DNA of 41,608 bases from Myxococcales bacterium (GTDB lineage Bacteria; Myxococcota_A; Polyangia; Haliangiales; Haliangiaceae). Each line of letters starts with the position of its first letter. Positions within the stretch are counted from its first letter, which is position 1. Of the stretch, positions 1-7,258 are shown piece after piece. The notes beneath the pieces are model-generated. The model saw only the letters and a list, made by a program, of their open reading frames with translations, ran no database searches and had not been told where the DNA came from. The translations under genes were made by a program, and so were the position numbers. The DNA lies in NCBI GenBank assembly GCA_011526095.1, contig WYBA01000459.1, positions 1 to 41,608 of the forward strand, in the 5' to 3' direction.

Positions 1-68
1 CGCCCGCAGAGCGCCGAGCCGAGCGGCTCGCGACGCCCATCGCGCTCGCTGCCTGATCCGGACCTCGT

Positions 69-743
69 GTGCACGCACCACCCGATTCTCGTGTGCACGA
101 GTGTCTTGATTTTCGGGGGACACTACACTTCAAGCTGCAGCTCCCGCGTGACGCGATCGAGTCCCATCCGCGACTCTTCATGCGGGCTCTCGACATCCTT
201 CGTTACGGGCTCACCTTGGACGGGCCGCCAGGGTACTGGGGCTCGTACGAGGGCTGGTGCAGGATCATTCGGCGAACCGTGACTGCCGTTCTCGCCGATC
301 CGTGCGAGACGCGCGAGCACATCGGTGAGGCCGACGACACGCGCAACAACTTGACCTCGCTGCTTAGCACGCTGCTCAGCCTGGGCGCTGGCATGGAGTG
401 GACCAGTTCGGACCTGGTGAAGCAATCACGCCCGAAGCGCGACGACACCGGCAAGCAGATAGAGCCGGGGAACGATGCGCTCGCCGAGGCCCTGGCAGGG
501 ATCGTGGGCGATGCAGAGCGTGTCATCCCGCAGCACGTCGGCGCGGCTCTTCGCACGCATCTCGAACGGCGCGTCGAGCTGGCCGACGGATCGAACGCGC
601 GGCTGACGATGCGGGTCATCGATGGCCGTCCGAGGTGGAAGGTTGAGTCCGAGCCGCCCGCGCCGCGTGCGCGAAGCGAGGCTTCGGTGGAGGCCGAGGA
701 CGAGGTGGAGTTGCTGCTTGCGAACGAAGCGGGTTCGAAGTGA
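69..743 (+). CDS. C-terminal part of a plasmid/phage primase-like protein
   Basis: 224 aa from a GTG start. The first 160 residues have the look of the C-terminal region of primase/helicase-type proteins of plasmids and integrative elements: a helical stretch (RLFMRALDILR near residue 35), then GYWGSYEGWCRIIRRTV and PCETREHI, followed by a winged-helix-like tail (ALRTHLERRVELADG, ending RWKVESE). Such regions normally follow an ATPase domain, which is absent here. The same frame is closed by a TGA at 54-56, just before the GTG. The gene is therefore either a decayed remnant whose ATPase part lies upstream in another frame or outside the window, or a stand-alone short form. A C-terminal acidic tail follows. 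The family assignment rests on remembered resemblance, so it is moderate. Confidence 0.5.
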   Translation: MHAPPDSRVHECLDFRGTLHFKLQLPRDAIESHPRLFMRALDILRYGLTLDGPPGYWGSYEGWCRIIRRTVTAVLADPCETREHIGEADDTRNNLTSLLSTLLSLGAGMEWTSSDLVKQSRPKRDDTGKQIEPGNDALAEALAGIVGDAERVIPQHVGAALRTHLERRVELADGSNARLTMRVIDGRPRWKVESEPPAPRARSEASVEAEDEVELLLANEAGSK

Positions 744-940
744 GGCGGTGCCTCACTTCGATTCGCCCGCCGTTCCGGGCCGTTAGCCTTGCGGAGTGAG
801 AAGGTAGGGCAGACCACCATCACCCAAACATTCCACGCTGAAGGAATGATCTCGGCGTTGGTGATCGGCCTCTACTGTCTCACTTCGCGCCAAGGGCTCT
901 TCTTGCCGCTCGCGCGCGTCAGCGCAGCACACGGCGGAGC

Positions 941-1264
941 TTACGCGGCGATGTCGACCGGCCCGTTCGTATGGGGTGCCGGGACCGCTCGCGGCCGTGA
1001 CCGATAGCGGAGGCATCCGCGGCACCCGAACCACGTGCTTGAGGCGTCGAACGACACCACGCTTGTGCGGCGTGAGCATCGCGGGCAGAGCATCCATCGG
1101 CGTCGGGCCCCGAAGCAGCCTGCTCCCTCGGTGATCTCGATCCGGATCGAGCAGATGTGACCACCGACCATCAGACGCACCGCGCGTAGCCGTGCGAACT
1201 CAGCGGGCCGGAACCTCGCGCGCACTTGTGGCAACCGGATCCGGATCAGCTCGTCGACATACAT
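941..1264 (-). CDS. Small zinc-ribbon protein
   Basis: 107 aa from ATG at 1264 (a GTG one codon earlier is possible, but GGAG sits at good distance only from the ATG). Residues about 58-90 hold a zinc ribbon: CPRC, then about 17 residues, then CRGC followed by LRYRSR. The first half (RLPQVRARFRPAEFARLRAVRLMVGG) is basic. Proteins with a CPxC...CRxCxxLxYRS ribbon are common small genes of integrative elements; their role is not known to me. The start overlaps the stop of the upstream gene as TGATG, so the two are translationally coupled. Nucleic-acid binding is inferred only from the ribbon and charge. Confidence 0.6.
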   Translation of the reverse strand: MYVDELIRIRLPQVRARFRPAEFARLRAVRLMVGGHICSIRIEITEGAGCFGARRRWMLCPRCSRRTSVVSFDASSTWFGCRGCLRYRSRPRAVPAPHTNGPVDIAA

Positions 1265-1725
1265 CACTTCTCCGCCTCGACCACGACGTGGTCGGCATGC
1301 CCGATCGCAACGAATGCGGCGCGCATCTCCATCGCGGTCTCAGCCCGGTGCGATTCCACGAGGATCGCCAACCGCTTGGCGGCTGAGGTCGCAAGCCTGT
1401 CGGCGAGCACTGCCCCACGCTCGTCGTTCAAACGTACGCGCTGCCCGATCATCGCTGTCGTGGTGTCCAAGATCGCCTTCGAGATCGCAACTTGCCGCGC
1501 AAGAAGGCGCCGTCGTGAACCGGTCGCATCCTCACTGGCGAGCGAATCGGCGCAGCCTCGCACCAGCTCGAGGAAGGCGGCCAGCTCGGACCCCGGCGCA
1601 TCTAGGAGGGCGGTCGCCGCCATCCGATCGATCCAGCTCAGCCCGAGGGCAGGCTCGCGCGCGCGAGCGACGGGCGTTACATCTGGCTTGTCGCGAACTA
1701 CCCGAAGATCGTGTCTAGGTTCCAT
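1264..1725 (-). CDS. Hypothetical protein, 153 aa, coupled to the zinc-ribbon gene
   Basis: 153 aa, mostly alpha-helical and rich in Ala, Arg and Leu. No family recognised. Likely features are a hydrophobic helix pair near residues 28-60 (GLSWIDRMAATALLDA, LAAFLELVRG) and a basic helix near residues 70-90. No signal peptide or membrane segment. A good -10 hexamer (TACAAT) lies 15 bases upstream of the ATG, and the stop overlaps the start of the zinc-ribbon gene (TGATG). It is therefore the first gene of a two-gene operon. Coding status is supported by the promoter and by the coupling. Confidence 0.5.
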   Translation of the reverse strand: MEPRHDLRVVRDKPDVTPVARAREPALGLSWIDRMAATALLDAPGSELAAFLELVRGCADSLASEDATGSRRRLLARQVAISKAILDTTTAMIGQRVRLNDERGAVLADRLATSAAKRLAILVESHRAETAMEMRAAFVAIGHADHVVVEAEK

Positions 1726-1740
1726 GGTGCCTCGACTGAA

Positions 1741-1790
1741 ATTGTAGGCGGCACGACCCTTCTGCAGTAGTCGGTCTCACGCGCGCGTGA
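1741..1790 (-). promoter_or_regulatory. Promoter and palindromic operator for the 1725-941 operon
   Basis: On the minus strand TACAAT (1746-1741) stands 15 bases before the ATG at 1725. A perfect 14-bp palindrome, TCACGCGCGCGTGA (1777-1790), lies about 30 bases further upstream, a fitting place for a repressor or activator site. No convincing -35 hexamer was found at the usual spacing. Confidence 0.35.
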
Positions 1791-2158
1791 CAGGAACCGG
1801 CGCGCCCCAGCTGCCGACAGCAGCCATGAAGCGTCCCGAGCTGCGCCGGCTTCGGCCGGTGGTCGCCTCGGATCTCGTCTCGCTGCCGGTGTCGCGGCCA
1901 GCTGCTCCGGCGGCGCCATCGAGCAGCAGCGGCGATCAGCAGCGGGCGCTGATGCTCCAGACGCTCCGCGGAAGCTAACAGTAGGCCGACCACCGAGAAT
2001 CGACTCCGCGTCGTCGACGGTACTTGAGGCGAGGCGGAGCCCGATGGACGACAACAAGCATCCCGCCCGGACCTGCCAGCACGTCGTCGCGGGTGGACTT
2101 ACCGGAAGAAACACCGCGCGTCGTCCGCTCGGATGACGACCGTCCCGGTGAGTGCTGA
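1747..2158. other. Gap without a confident gene
   Basis: Just over 410 bases between the minus-strand genes at 1725 and 2159. It holds the 1777-1790 palindrome and one weak plus-strand candidate, 1787-1978 (GTG start, 63 aa, or 50 aa from ATG 1826 beginning MKRPELRRLRPVV). The candidate has a basic N-terminus and a Pro/Ser-rich tail but no clear Shine-Dalgarno sequence. The antisense frames here are arginine-rich and look like shadows. Nothing else is recognised. Confidence 0.25.
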
Positions 2159-2437
2159 TCACCAGCCAATCTCGGCCCTGAGGTCTTCGCGAAACCCGCG
2201 AAGCGCTGCCAACTCGGTCTCCGCTTGTTGATATGCGATTTCTACGTTCGCGAAGCCGAGCTGAATCCCGCGGTCTTGCAGTTTCTCCGCGATGGCGTCG
2301 CGTATCCGTTGCCATTGCTGAATCTTTGTATCGAGATCCGCGGCCAACGCGAACATGTCCGCTGGTCGCTCGGTACGGGACGCCTTCACCGACTTGAGTC
2401 GCTCTGCGTAGAAGACGGAATCTGCCGGGATCGCCAT
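2159..2437 (-). CDS. Small coiled-coil protein, unknown function
   Basis: 92 aa from ATG at 2437 (MAIPADSVFYAERL). A longer frame upstream to 2545 is open but its residues look non-coding (Arg/Ser/His-rich). From about residue 25 the protein is one long charged helix with heptad-like spacing (ALAADLDTKIQQWQRIRDAI, IAYQQAETELAALRGFRE), consistent with a short coiled coil. No enzyme motif, signal peptide or membrane segment. The Shine-Dalgarno is weak. Family not recognised. Confidence 0.5.
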   Translation of the reverse strand: MAIPADSVFYAERLKSVKASRTERPADMFALAADLDTKIQQWQRIRDAIAEKLQDRGIQLGFANVEIAYQQAETELAALRGFREDLRAEIGW

Positions 2438-2578
2438 CGAGTGATCGTAGCGAGGGTGCCACGTACTGCCTACCCCCCGGCGGTGTGAACTCGCCCTCGC
2501 GCGAGGCGAGCAGCGGTACGGCGTTGCGCCCCGCTCACCATGCAACGCGAAGGTGGGCGCGGCCTCTACAAGTTCGCG

Positions 2579-2920
2579 CTACTTCCACCTCTCCATAGTG
2601 GAGCGCTCTTCCTCGTCTTGCTCGCGCATCACGCGGTCGCATTCCTCCTCCGTGTAGCAATGGAACGTCGCCTGGCAGGAGAAGACCGCAGTCGATTCGA
2701 TCGACTTCCCGTTGGGCTGAAGGCCACGCGCTTTGACCTCCGCAAACGAGTTGGCCATCAGATCGCGAACACACTGCCGGTAAGGACTCTCAGACCGCCC
2801 CAATGGCTTGGCACCCTCGCCTCGGGAGTTGGGCGTAGACCGTGAGCGCAAGGCAAGGACCGCCCCTCCGCCGACAAGACCAAGAACGGCGACCGCCGCG
2901 ATCACGTGCGCATGCTTCAT
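2579..2920 (-). CDS. Membrane-anchored small periplasmic-type protein
   Basis: 113 aa. Residues 4-24 form one hydrophobic segment (IAAVAVLGLVGGGAVLAL) after a short basic N-terminus, so the protein is an N-terminally anchored or secreted polypeptide. Its soluble part has four cysteines (YRQCVRDLM, FSCQATFHCYTEEECDR) that could form disulfides outside the cytoplasm. The tail is strongly acidic and Glu-rich. GAGAG lies about 5 bases before the ATG. It follows the lipoprotein gene at 2980-3819 by 59 bases on the same strand, so both may be co-transcribed. No named family recognised. Confidence 0.6.
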   Translation of the reverse strand: MKHAHVIAAVAVLGLVGGGAVLALRSRSTPNSRGEGAKPLGRSESPYRQCVRDLMANSFAEVKARGLQPNGKSIESTAVFSCQATFHCYTEEECDRVMREQDEEERSTMERWK

Positions 2921-2979
2921 GTTCTCTCGATGCTACAGGCGCGCGGCAAGTCCTGTCTCGTCTGGTCATGCCTGCCCGC

Positions 2980-3819
2980 TCACCGCGGTACCGTCAGACT
3001 TTCCTCAGCCGTCCGCGCCGCTTCGTACTTGCTGAAGAGCAACTCCGTCGCGTCGCTGCGCATGACGACGAACGTGTTCACACAGCCGGTGTAAGACTCG
3101 GCGTCGAACTGCGGGTGTGAGTAGGTCGCGTTCGCGTTGACGCCGACGAGCATCTTTCCATCGTAACGAACGAGTGTCTGCGCGGCGAAGTCCCAGCCGA
3201 ACCCTGCGTCGGTCTTCCGGACGGTGCGCTCCGTTGCGAGCTTTGGCAGGCGGCTCTCCTGGTGCGCGCGCGCCTCGCCAATGACCTCTGGGCTGACGCT
3301 CTGGACGTTGTGGGCGCCGCCTAGGTCGGTCACCGATCTCTCGTAGCAGACCGCGAATGTCGAGCTGACTAGCTTGCCCTCGACCAAGATGGCGGCTGTT
3401 CGGCAAGTGCCGTGCGACACGCAGGGGACGTCCGTCGAGAGGTACTCGTCGACCACAGTGCCCGACGCAACACGCGACGCCTCGCGCGCCTTCGACGGAT
3501 GAACCTTCGCGTCTGTGCCGACCAAGAAGACCATCGGCCCAGCATCCGTCTTCGAGTTGGTGCTCGATAGGCCCGGGAACGTGTAGGACTGGCTGCCCGC
3601 GAGCGTGAATCGGTTAAGCGTCCATGTGAGCTTGCCGACCTTCTCGGTGCACGGTGGCTCGCCGCACTTGGTGAACGCTGCCGGCACCTCGTTACCGAAG
3701 TAGGTCAGGTCTTCTGCGACACGGTCTGGCGCCGAGGACCTGGAGTCGCACGCGCATGCGAGCGACATGATGACAAGCAGTACACGAAGTCCGGCACGCC
3801 GCACACGCAGGGGCAACAT
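2980..3819 (-). CDS. Putative lipoprotein, 279 aa
   Basis: Basic N-terminus (LPLRVRRAGLR), hydrophobic core (VLLVIMSLA) and a lipobox-like SLAC indicate a type II signal peptide cut near residue 22, giving a lipid-anchored protein. ATG 3819 is preferred; a TTG two codons earlier is possible. The mature part has scattered cysteines (KCGEPPCTEK, VPCVSHGTCRTA, YTGCVN) and a mixed alpha/beta composition. No conserved domain recognised. The paired cysteines suggest disulfides. A short divergent region of 84 bases separates it from the XRE regulator, so the regulator could control it. Confidence 0.6.
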   Translation of the reverse strand: MLPLRVRRAGLRVLLVIMSLACACDSRSSAPDRVAEDLTYFGNEVPAAFTKCGEPPCTEKVGKLTWTLNRFTLAGSQSYTFPGLSSTNSKTDAGPMVFLVGTDAKVHPSKAREASRVASGTVVDEYLSTDVPCVSHGTCRTAAILVEGKLVSSTFAVCYERSVTDLGGAHNVQSVSPEVIGEARAHQESRLPKLATERTVRKTDAGFGWDFAAQTLVRYDGKMLVGVNANATYSHPQFDAESYTGCVNTFVVMRSDATELLFSKYEAARTAEESLTVPR

Positions 3820-3870
3820 GGACAAAGGGTAACTTGTCGGTTGGTTTTACGTCCAGCGCTTGAGGCGGAC

Positions 3871-3887
3871 CGTCGCGTCGTGCGACG
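3871..3887. promoter_or_regulatory. Inverted repeat upstream of the XRE gene
   Basis: CGTCGC-5 bases-GCGACG lies 17 bases before the GTG at 3904, within the divergent region between the lipoprotein and the regulator. The position and symmetry fit an operator for the XRE protein itself. If translation starts at TTG 3841, this repeat would lie inside the coding region, which is one reason to prefer the later start. Confidence 0.3.
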
Positions 3888-3903
3888 TCCCACCACGCAG
3901 CAA

Positions 3904-4176
3904 GTGACCGAGCAAGTCGGTCGCCGCATCGCTGAGCTGCGACGAGAGCGGGGCGAGACGCAGGCACAGCTAGCCGAGCGGCTACAGGTCTCGATCAAGT
4001 ACCTCCAGCGTGTCGAGCGAGGCGTGAACCTTACGATCGATTCGCTAGTCCACCTCGCCAACCACCTGGACGTCGGGGTGCGCGATCTCTTCGATGCGCC
4101 GCGTGGGCGACCGACCTCGCGGCGGGTGGGGCGACCGACGGGTAGCGGCAAAAAAGGAGGCGCGACCCGGCTGTGA
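3904..4176 (+). CDS. XRE-family transcriptional regulator with AT-hook-like tail
   Basis: 90 aa from GTG 3904; a longer form from TTG 3841 is possible but adds an unusual Arg-rich leader. Residues 5-62 are a lambda-Cro/C1-type helix-turn-helix: RRIAELRRERGETQAQLAER for helices 1-2, VSIKYLQRVERG for the recognition helix, then NLTIDSLVHLANHLDV. The C-terminal 25 residues carry two RGRP/VGRP motifs and a Lys/Gly-rich end, resembling AT-hooks that add minor-groove binding. Such small regulators commonly control lysogeny-like or transfer functions of mobile elements. Its 3' end overlaps the terminator hairpin of the convergent nuclease operon. Confidence 0.8.
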   Translation: MTEQVGRRIAELRRERGETQAQLAERLQVSIKYLQRVERGVNLTIDSLVHLANHLDVGVRDLFDAPRGRPTSRRVGRPTGSGKKGGATRL

Positions 4177-4193
4177 TGCCGAGGTCGCGCCTC
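4150..4193 (-). terminator. Rho-independent terminator of the minus-strand recombination operon
   Basis: An 11-bp perfect stem, GAGGCGCGACC (4157-4167) and GGTCGCGCCTC (4183-4193), with a 15-base loop. Read on the minus strand it is followed after one base by six T residues. It begins directly after the stop codon (4194-4196) of the nuclease gene. It overlaps the last codons of the convergent XRE gene. Confidence 0.8.
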
Positions 4194-4994
4194 TTACCGG
4201 CGATACCGTGAGCAAGCCGTGGCGTACGGACACTGCGCGCACGCCCAGCCGCGGTTCGGCCAGAAGGCGCCTGCCCCGATCGCCCGCAGCACGCCCGTCG
4301 CGGTCCTCATGAAGTCGATCTCCCCCAGGCGGTCGCGGACCACCGACTCGGACTGCACGACCGGGAACTTGGCCTTCGTGACGACCTGGTAGCGCAGCCC
4401 GACCTCGCCGAGACCGATGCTCTCGCGAGCCGCCACTTGATAGGCGGTGAGCTGGATGTCGTGATCCAGTTGATTCCTGCTCCACTTCCGCGCTGCGGTC
4501 TTGTGCTCGATCACGACGTTCCGGCCATCCTCGCGCACGACCAGATCGATCACTCCGCTGAGACGCTCATCGAGGGTCTCGCCCGTGTCCGGGTCGTGCA
4601 GCTCGATGCCGCTGAACGGCAACTCCACCGCGATGATCGAGACCGGCGGCGCCGTCATCACATGCCGGTGGAAGGCCACCAGCATCCGGATTCCGGCATC
4701 GACGGGATCGCCATCGTCCCCGTCGAGCTTGACGGGAACTGGGCCATCAACCGCACGCGCCCAACTGTCGCGGAACACCTGCAGCGCCTCGTCGACCGGC
4801 GCAACCTCCGCGCGCTCGAGCATCGACAGATAGATGGCTCCGAAGGCGGCGTGCATCGCCGATCCAAGGGCTAGAGGTAGCGGCACGAACGCCGGCTCGA
4901 CGCCGAGCACCCGGTGAAGCTGGAACCTGCGGGGGCAGATCGCAAACTCCTTCAGCTGGCTCACGCTGACCGTCAGTCCGTCGTCGGTCGCCAT
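4194..4994 (-). CDS. Cas4/RecB-like PD-(D/E)XK nuclease with Fe-S cysteines
   Basis: 266 aa. The N-terminus has the CPRRF motif typical of Cas4/AddB-type nucleases (ICPRRFQLHR near residue 18). The catalytic core shows SGVIDLVV followed by VVIEHKTA, the D...ExK arrangement of PD-(D/E)XK enzymes. The C-terminus carries CAQCPYATAC. Together with the first Cys this gives the four ligands of a 4Fe-4S cluster. Such proteins are 5' to 3' or single-strand exonucleases that prepare ends for recombination. The gene starts 2 bases after the Rad52-like gene, so the pair resembles phage-type exonuclease/annealase modules. It is the last gene of the operon. Confidence 0.8.
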   Translation of the reverse strand: MATDDGLTVSVSQLKEFAICPRRFQLHRVLGVEPAFVPLPLALGSAMHAAFGAIYLSMLERAEVAPVDEALQVFRDSWARAVDGPVPVKLDGDDGDPVDAGIRMLVAFHRHVMTAPPVSIIAVELPFSGIELHDPDTGETLDERLSGVIDLVVREDGRNVVIEHKTAARKWSRNQLDHDIQLTAYQVAARESIGLGEVGLRYQVVTKAKFPVVQSESVVRDRLGEIDFMRTATGVLRAIGAGAFWPNRGWACAQCPYATACSRYRR

Positions 4995-4996
4995 GA

Positions 4997-5704
4997 TCAG
5001 CCAGCCTCCCGCGTGCCCTGCCCGTTGGTTCTCGCCATCAGCTCACCGATCAGCTCGCTGGCCTGCGAGCGGCTGAGGTAGGCCACCTCGACGCCGAACC
5101 GCGTACGGACATGGTCCTTGAACGCACGCTCATCATGGCCCGTCGTTCGCGCCAACGACCGCAGGGCGCCGAACTGCTTCGATGTCAGCCTGTCCCGGAT
5201 CGGATGCGCCGGACTGGAGGCGGCCATCGCGCCCGTGGGCCTGCTCGCGTGCGCCGGCGAGATCGAAGCGACTCCACGCGGACTCGGCGAAGACCGGGGC
5301 TGTGCGGGGGGCGTCGTGGTTTCCGCCTCGTTGACGCCGTAGAGTTCGCGCCCCATGCCGAGCAGCCGGCATGCCCGCTTGATTGCATCAGCCTCGGCGG
5401 TCTTGATGTCGTCCGCGAGTGAAACGATCTGGCCGTTGTCCCGTCGTCGCGTGATGGCGGCACCACCGACACCGGTCTTCGTTATCCCCGCCGCGGTCAG
5501 CCGGCCTTCAACGACGATCTGGTCCTCGACCTGCTCCCGGCGGAGCAGCTCCCACGACCAGGTGCCGTTGAACGCCTCGTTGAGGCGGTCGACGTAGACC
5601 TGGATCTCCGCGTACGTCAGCTTGCTGCCGTTCGGTCCCTGGCGTTGCTTGAGAAGTTCCTCGGGGAATGGCCGCTCGAGCACGCTCCTGACTTCGTCTT
5701 CCAT
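4997..5704 (-). CDS. Rad52/Rad22-family single-strand annealing protein
   Basis: 235 aa. Residues about 10-115 match the Rad52/22 family: LTYAEIQVYVDRLNEAF and GTWSWELLR, then VEGRLTAAGITKTGVGGA, then DDIKTAEADAIKRACRLLGM ending in GRELYG. This fold forms rings that anneal complementary single strands. A Pro/Ser-rich linker follows. The last 60 residues form a helical domain (LTSKQFGALRSLARTTGH), a kind often found at the C-terminus of phage annealases. GGAGG lies 9 bases upstream. A hairpin and a second small stem (GGGCC/GGCCC) sit just before the ribosome site and may tune expression. Confidence 0.8.
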   Translation of the reverse strand: MEDEVRSVLERPFPEELLKQRQGPNGSKLTYAEIQVYVDRLNEAFNGTWSWELLRREQVEDQIVVEGRLTAAGITKTGVGGAAITRRRDNGQIVSLADDIKTAEADAIKRACRLLGMGRELYGVNEAETTTPPAQPRSSPSPRGVASISPAHASRPTGAMAASSPAHPIRDRLTSKQFGALRSLARTTGHDERAFKDHVRTRFGVEVAYLSRSQASELIGELMARTNGQGTREAG

Positions 5705-5742
5705 TTGGATTTCCTCCGTGGGCCGGGTGAAGGCCCGAAAAC

Positions 5743-5782
5743 GCGAAGGACCCCATCGGCGGTTGCCGGCGGGGTCCTTCGC
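5743..5782 (-). terminator. Hairpin with T-run upstream of the Rad52-like gene
   Basis: A 12-bp perfect stem, GCGAAGGACCCC (5743-5754) and GGGGTCCTTCGC (5771-5782). On the minus strand the stem is followed by GTTTTCGGG directly. It lies within the operon between micro-ORF 2 and the Rad52-like gene, so it would act as a partial terminator or attenuator rather than an end. A separate 7-bp hairpin (5803-5819) precedes it. Confidence 0.55.
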
Positions 5783-5821
5783 TGATGTTGGCGATGAGGT
5801 ATCGAGCCCGACGGGCTCGCT

Positions 5822-5893
5822 TTACGCCGTGAACAAGTCGGCCAGCGCGTCGAGAACGGCGCCGACGACCAGCAGAATGATCAGTCGCAGCAT
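5822..5893 (-). CDS. Micro-ORF 2: 23-aa hydrophobic peptide
   Basis: ATG at 5893 is preceded by a perfect Shine-Dalgarno (GGAGG, 5 bases away). The peptide has a single hydrophobic stretch, LIILLVVGAVLDALADLF, long enough to sit in or on a membrane. It aligns with micro-ORF 1 just upstream in the operon (shared ALADL core). It is too short for ordinary gene calling. A 7-bp hairpin with a GAC loop follows its stop immediately (5803-5819). The function is unknown. Possibilities are a small membrane regulator, a leader peptide or a toxin-like peptide. Confidence 0.5.
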   Translation of the reverse strand: MLRLIILLVVGAVLDALADLFTA

Positions 5894-5916
5894 AGCGACC
5901 TCCTTGAGTTGGGTTG

Positions 5917-5994
5917 TTACTTCCGCTTTGGCGCCAACAGGTCGGCGAGCGCCGAAAACAAGGCGTGGAGGACGACGATCGCGACCTCCTTCAA
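5917..5994 (-). CDS. Micro-ORF 1: about 25-aa amphipathic peptide
   Basis: Frame from TTG 5994 to TAA 5917, beginning 10 bases after the VWA stop. The peptide contains VAIVVLHALFSALADLLAPK and ends in a basic tail. A perfect GGAGG lies inside this frame, placed before an ATC codon at 5979 exactly as the GGAGG of micro-ORF 2 is placed before its ATG (GGAGGTCGCGATC against GGAGGTCGCTATG). The start is therefore uncertain: TTG without its own ribosome site, a non-standard ATC, or a lost ATG in a decayed copy. Confidence 0.3.
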   Translation of the reverse strand: MKEVAIVVLHALFSALADLLAPKRK

Positions 5995-6004
5995 CTTGTC
6001 GTCC

Positions 6005-7258
6005 TTAGCGGCCAAAGAGCACCTCCGCGGTTCTGTCGTCGAGGCTCGTCGTGTCCTCCACCTTGATGACTTCGTCGCACCAAGGCTCGAGACACGTCGC
6101 GGCCACGTCGATCGCGACGCCGAGCACGGTGACGCCCAGTGTCGCTGCTCGGTCGCGCAGTTCCTGTGCTGTGTCGTCGCTACTTCCGCCATCGGTGATC
6201 AACACGATGTCGGCTTTGCGGAGCGCGCCCGGTCTCTCGGCGATGAGATCGAGACCGCGCCGCACCGCCGCGTCGATACTGGTGCCACCGTCACACGGAA
6301 TAAACAGCCCCGTCTCGGGGAGCGCCTCGCCGACGACGATCGATTCGTGCTTCACCGCGCCGTCGAAGCCAAGGAGCGCAAACGGCCGCCGCTCAGAGCG
6401 TCCGACATCGAGGAGGGCGAGGGCGACCGCCGTCGCCCAGATGTCGCGCTCGCCTTCCATGCTCCCGCTCTTGTCCAGGAGAACGCAGAGCGGACCTTTT
6501 CCGAGCGTCTCGGTGCCTTCGAGCTGGTACTGCAAGCACCGACGCTCAAGGAGGTCGCGCAGCAGGCTCCTGCGAAGGACCGTATGGACGAGACGCGCCA
6601 GCTCGGGAGGTAGCAGGCGGGCGAGGTCGGCGCCCTGCTCGATATCGACGATCTCGTCGGCACCATGCCGCACGCGAGACCGGCGCTTCGCCGCGGCGAT
6701 CCGGCGGAAGCGCCCGGCGAGCTGGGCAATGCGCTTGAGGCGCTGGTCGCCCTTGAGCCGGCTGGCCAGCGTACGAGCGTGGTCTTCTGTAGATGGTGCC
6801 CCGCTCGCGCTGGTGCCGGCGCCAGGCGCCACCCCGAAGGCCACGTGCTCGAGCGCCTCGAGCGCGTCACGCAGCTCCTCGACCGCGAGCGACGCCTTTC
6901 CGCAAGCGATCCTCGTGGACCGCCGCAGCTCGGTGTCTCCGCTGTCGGGCGCCAGCTCGGGAATGAGCGTCTCGACCGCCGCAGCTGCCGCATCCGCGCT
7001 GCCGCGGCACTCCATCGCCAGCCTCTCGAAAGCGGGAAGCTCGGTGAGGGTGTCGTGAATGCGTTGTGCCCAGACCCCGAACACCGGGTCCCGATCGCGT
7101 TCAGCGAGCGCCTCGACCTCGCCAGCGAATAGTCGCTCAAAGAGTTCGTCCTCGAGGCGCCTCTCGGGAGGGTCACCGTCGTGCGCTCGGTCGAGGCCAC
7201 GCGCGGCGCGGTGGAGGAAGCAGGACCACTTCGCGATGTCGAACACGATCCGCCTCAT
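6005..7258 (-). CDS. VWA-domain protein, ViaA/CoxE-like partner of the MoxR ATPase
   Basis: 417 aa. Residues 1-245 are helical, with a Cys-poor, Arg-rich region. Residues 255-415 form a von Willebrand factor A domain: metal site LLDKSGSM (D262, S264, S266), GGTSIDAAV (the MIDAS threonine) and VLITDGGSS (the distal Asp). The layout matches ViaA-type proteins, which act with RavA/MoxR ATPases as chaperone-like assembly or remodelling pairs. The start overlaps the end of the MoxR gene by 4 bases, so production is coupled. The client protein is unknown; neighbouring annealase and nuclease genes suggest DNA-transfer or recombination complexes. Confidence 0.85.
   Translation of the reverse strand: MRRIVFDIAKWSCFLHRAARGLDRAHDGDPPERRLEDELFERLFAGEVEALAERDRDPVFGVWAQRIHDTLTELPAFERLAMECRGSADAAAAAVETLIPELAPDSGDTELRRSTRIACGKASLAVEELRDALEALEHVAFGVAPGAGTSASGAPSTEDHARTLASRLKGDQRLKRIAQLAGRFRRIAAAKRRSRVRHGADEIVDIEQGADLARLLPPELARLVHTVLRRSLLRDLLERRCLQYQLEGTETLGKGPLCVLLDKSGSMEGERDIWATAVALALLDVGRSERRPFALLGFDGAVKHESIVVGEALPETGLFIPCDGGTSIDAAVRRGLDLIAERPGALRKADIVLITDGGSSDDTAQELRDRAATLGVTVLGVAIDVAATCLEPWCDEVIKVEDTTSLDDRTAEVLFGR

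Noticed and set aside
1698..2462. 254-aa open frame on the minus strand
   Set aside because: Arg/Ser-rich without protein-like features, and it crosses the promoter of the 153-aa gene and the start of the 92-aa gene.
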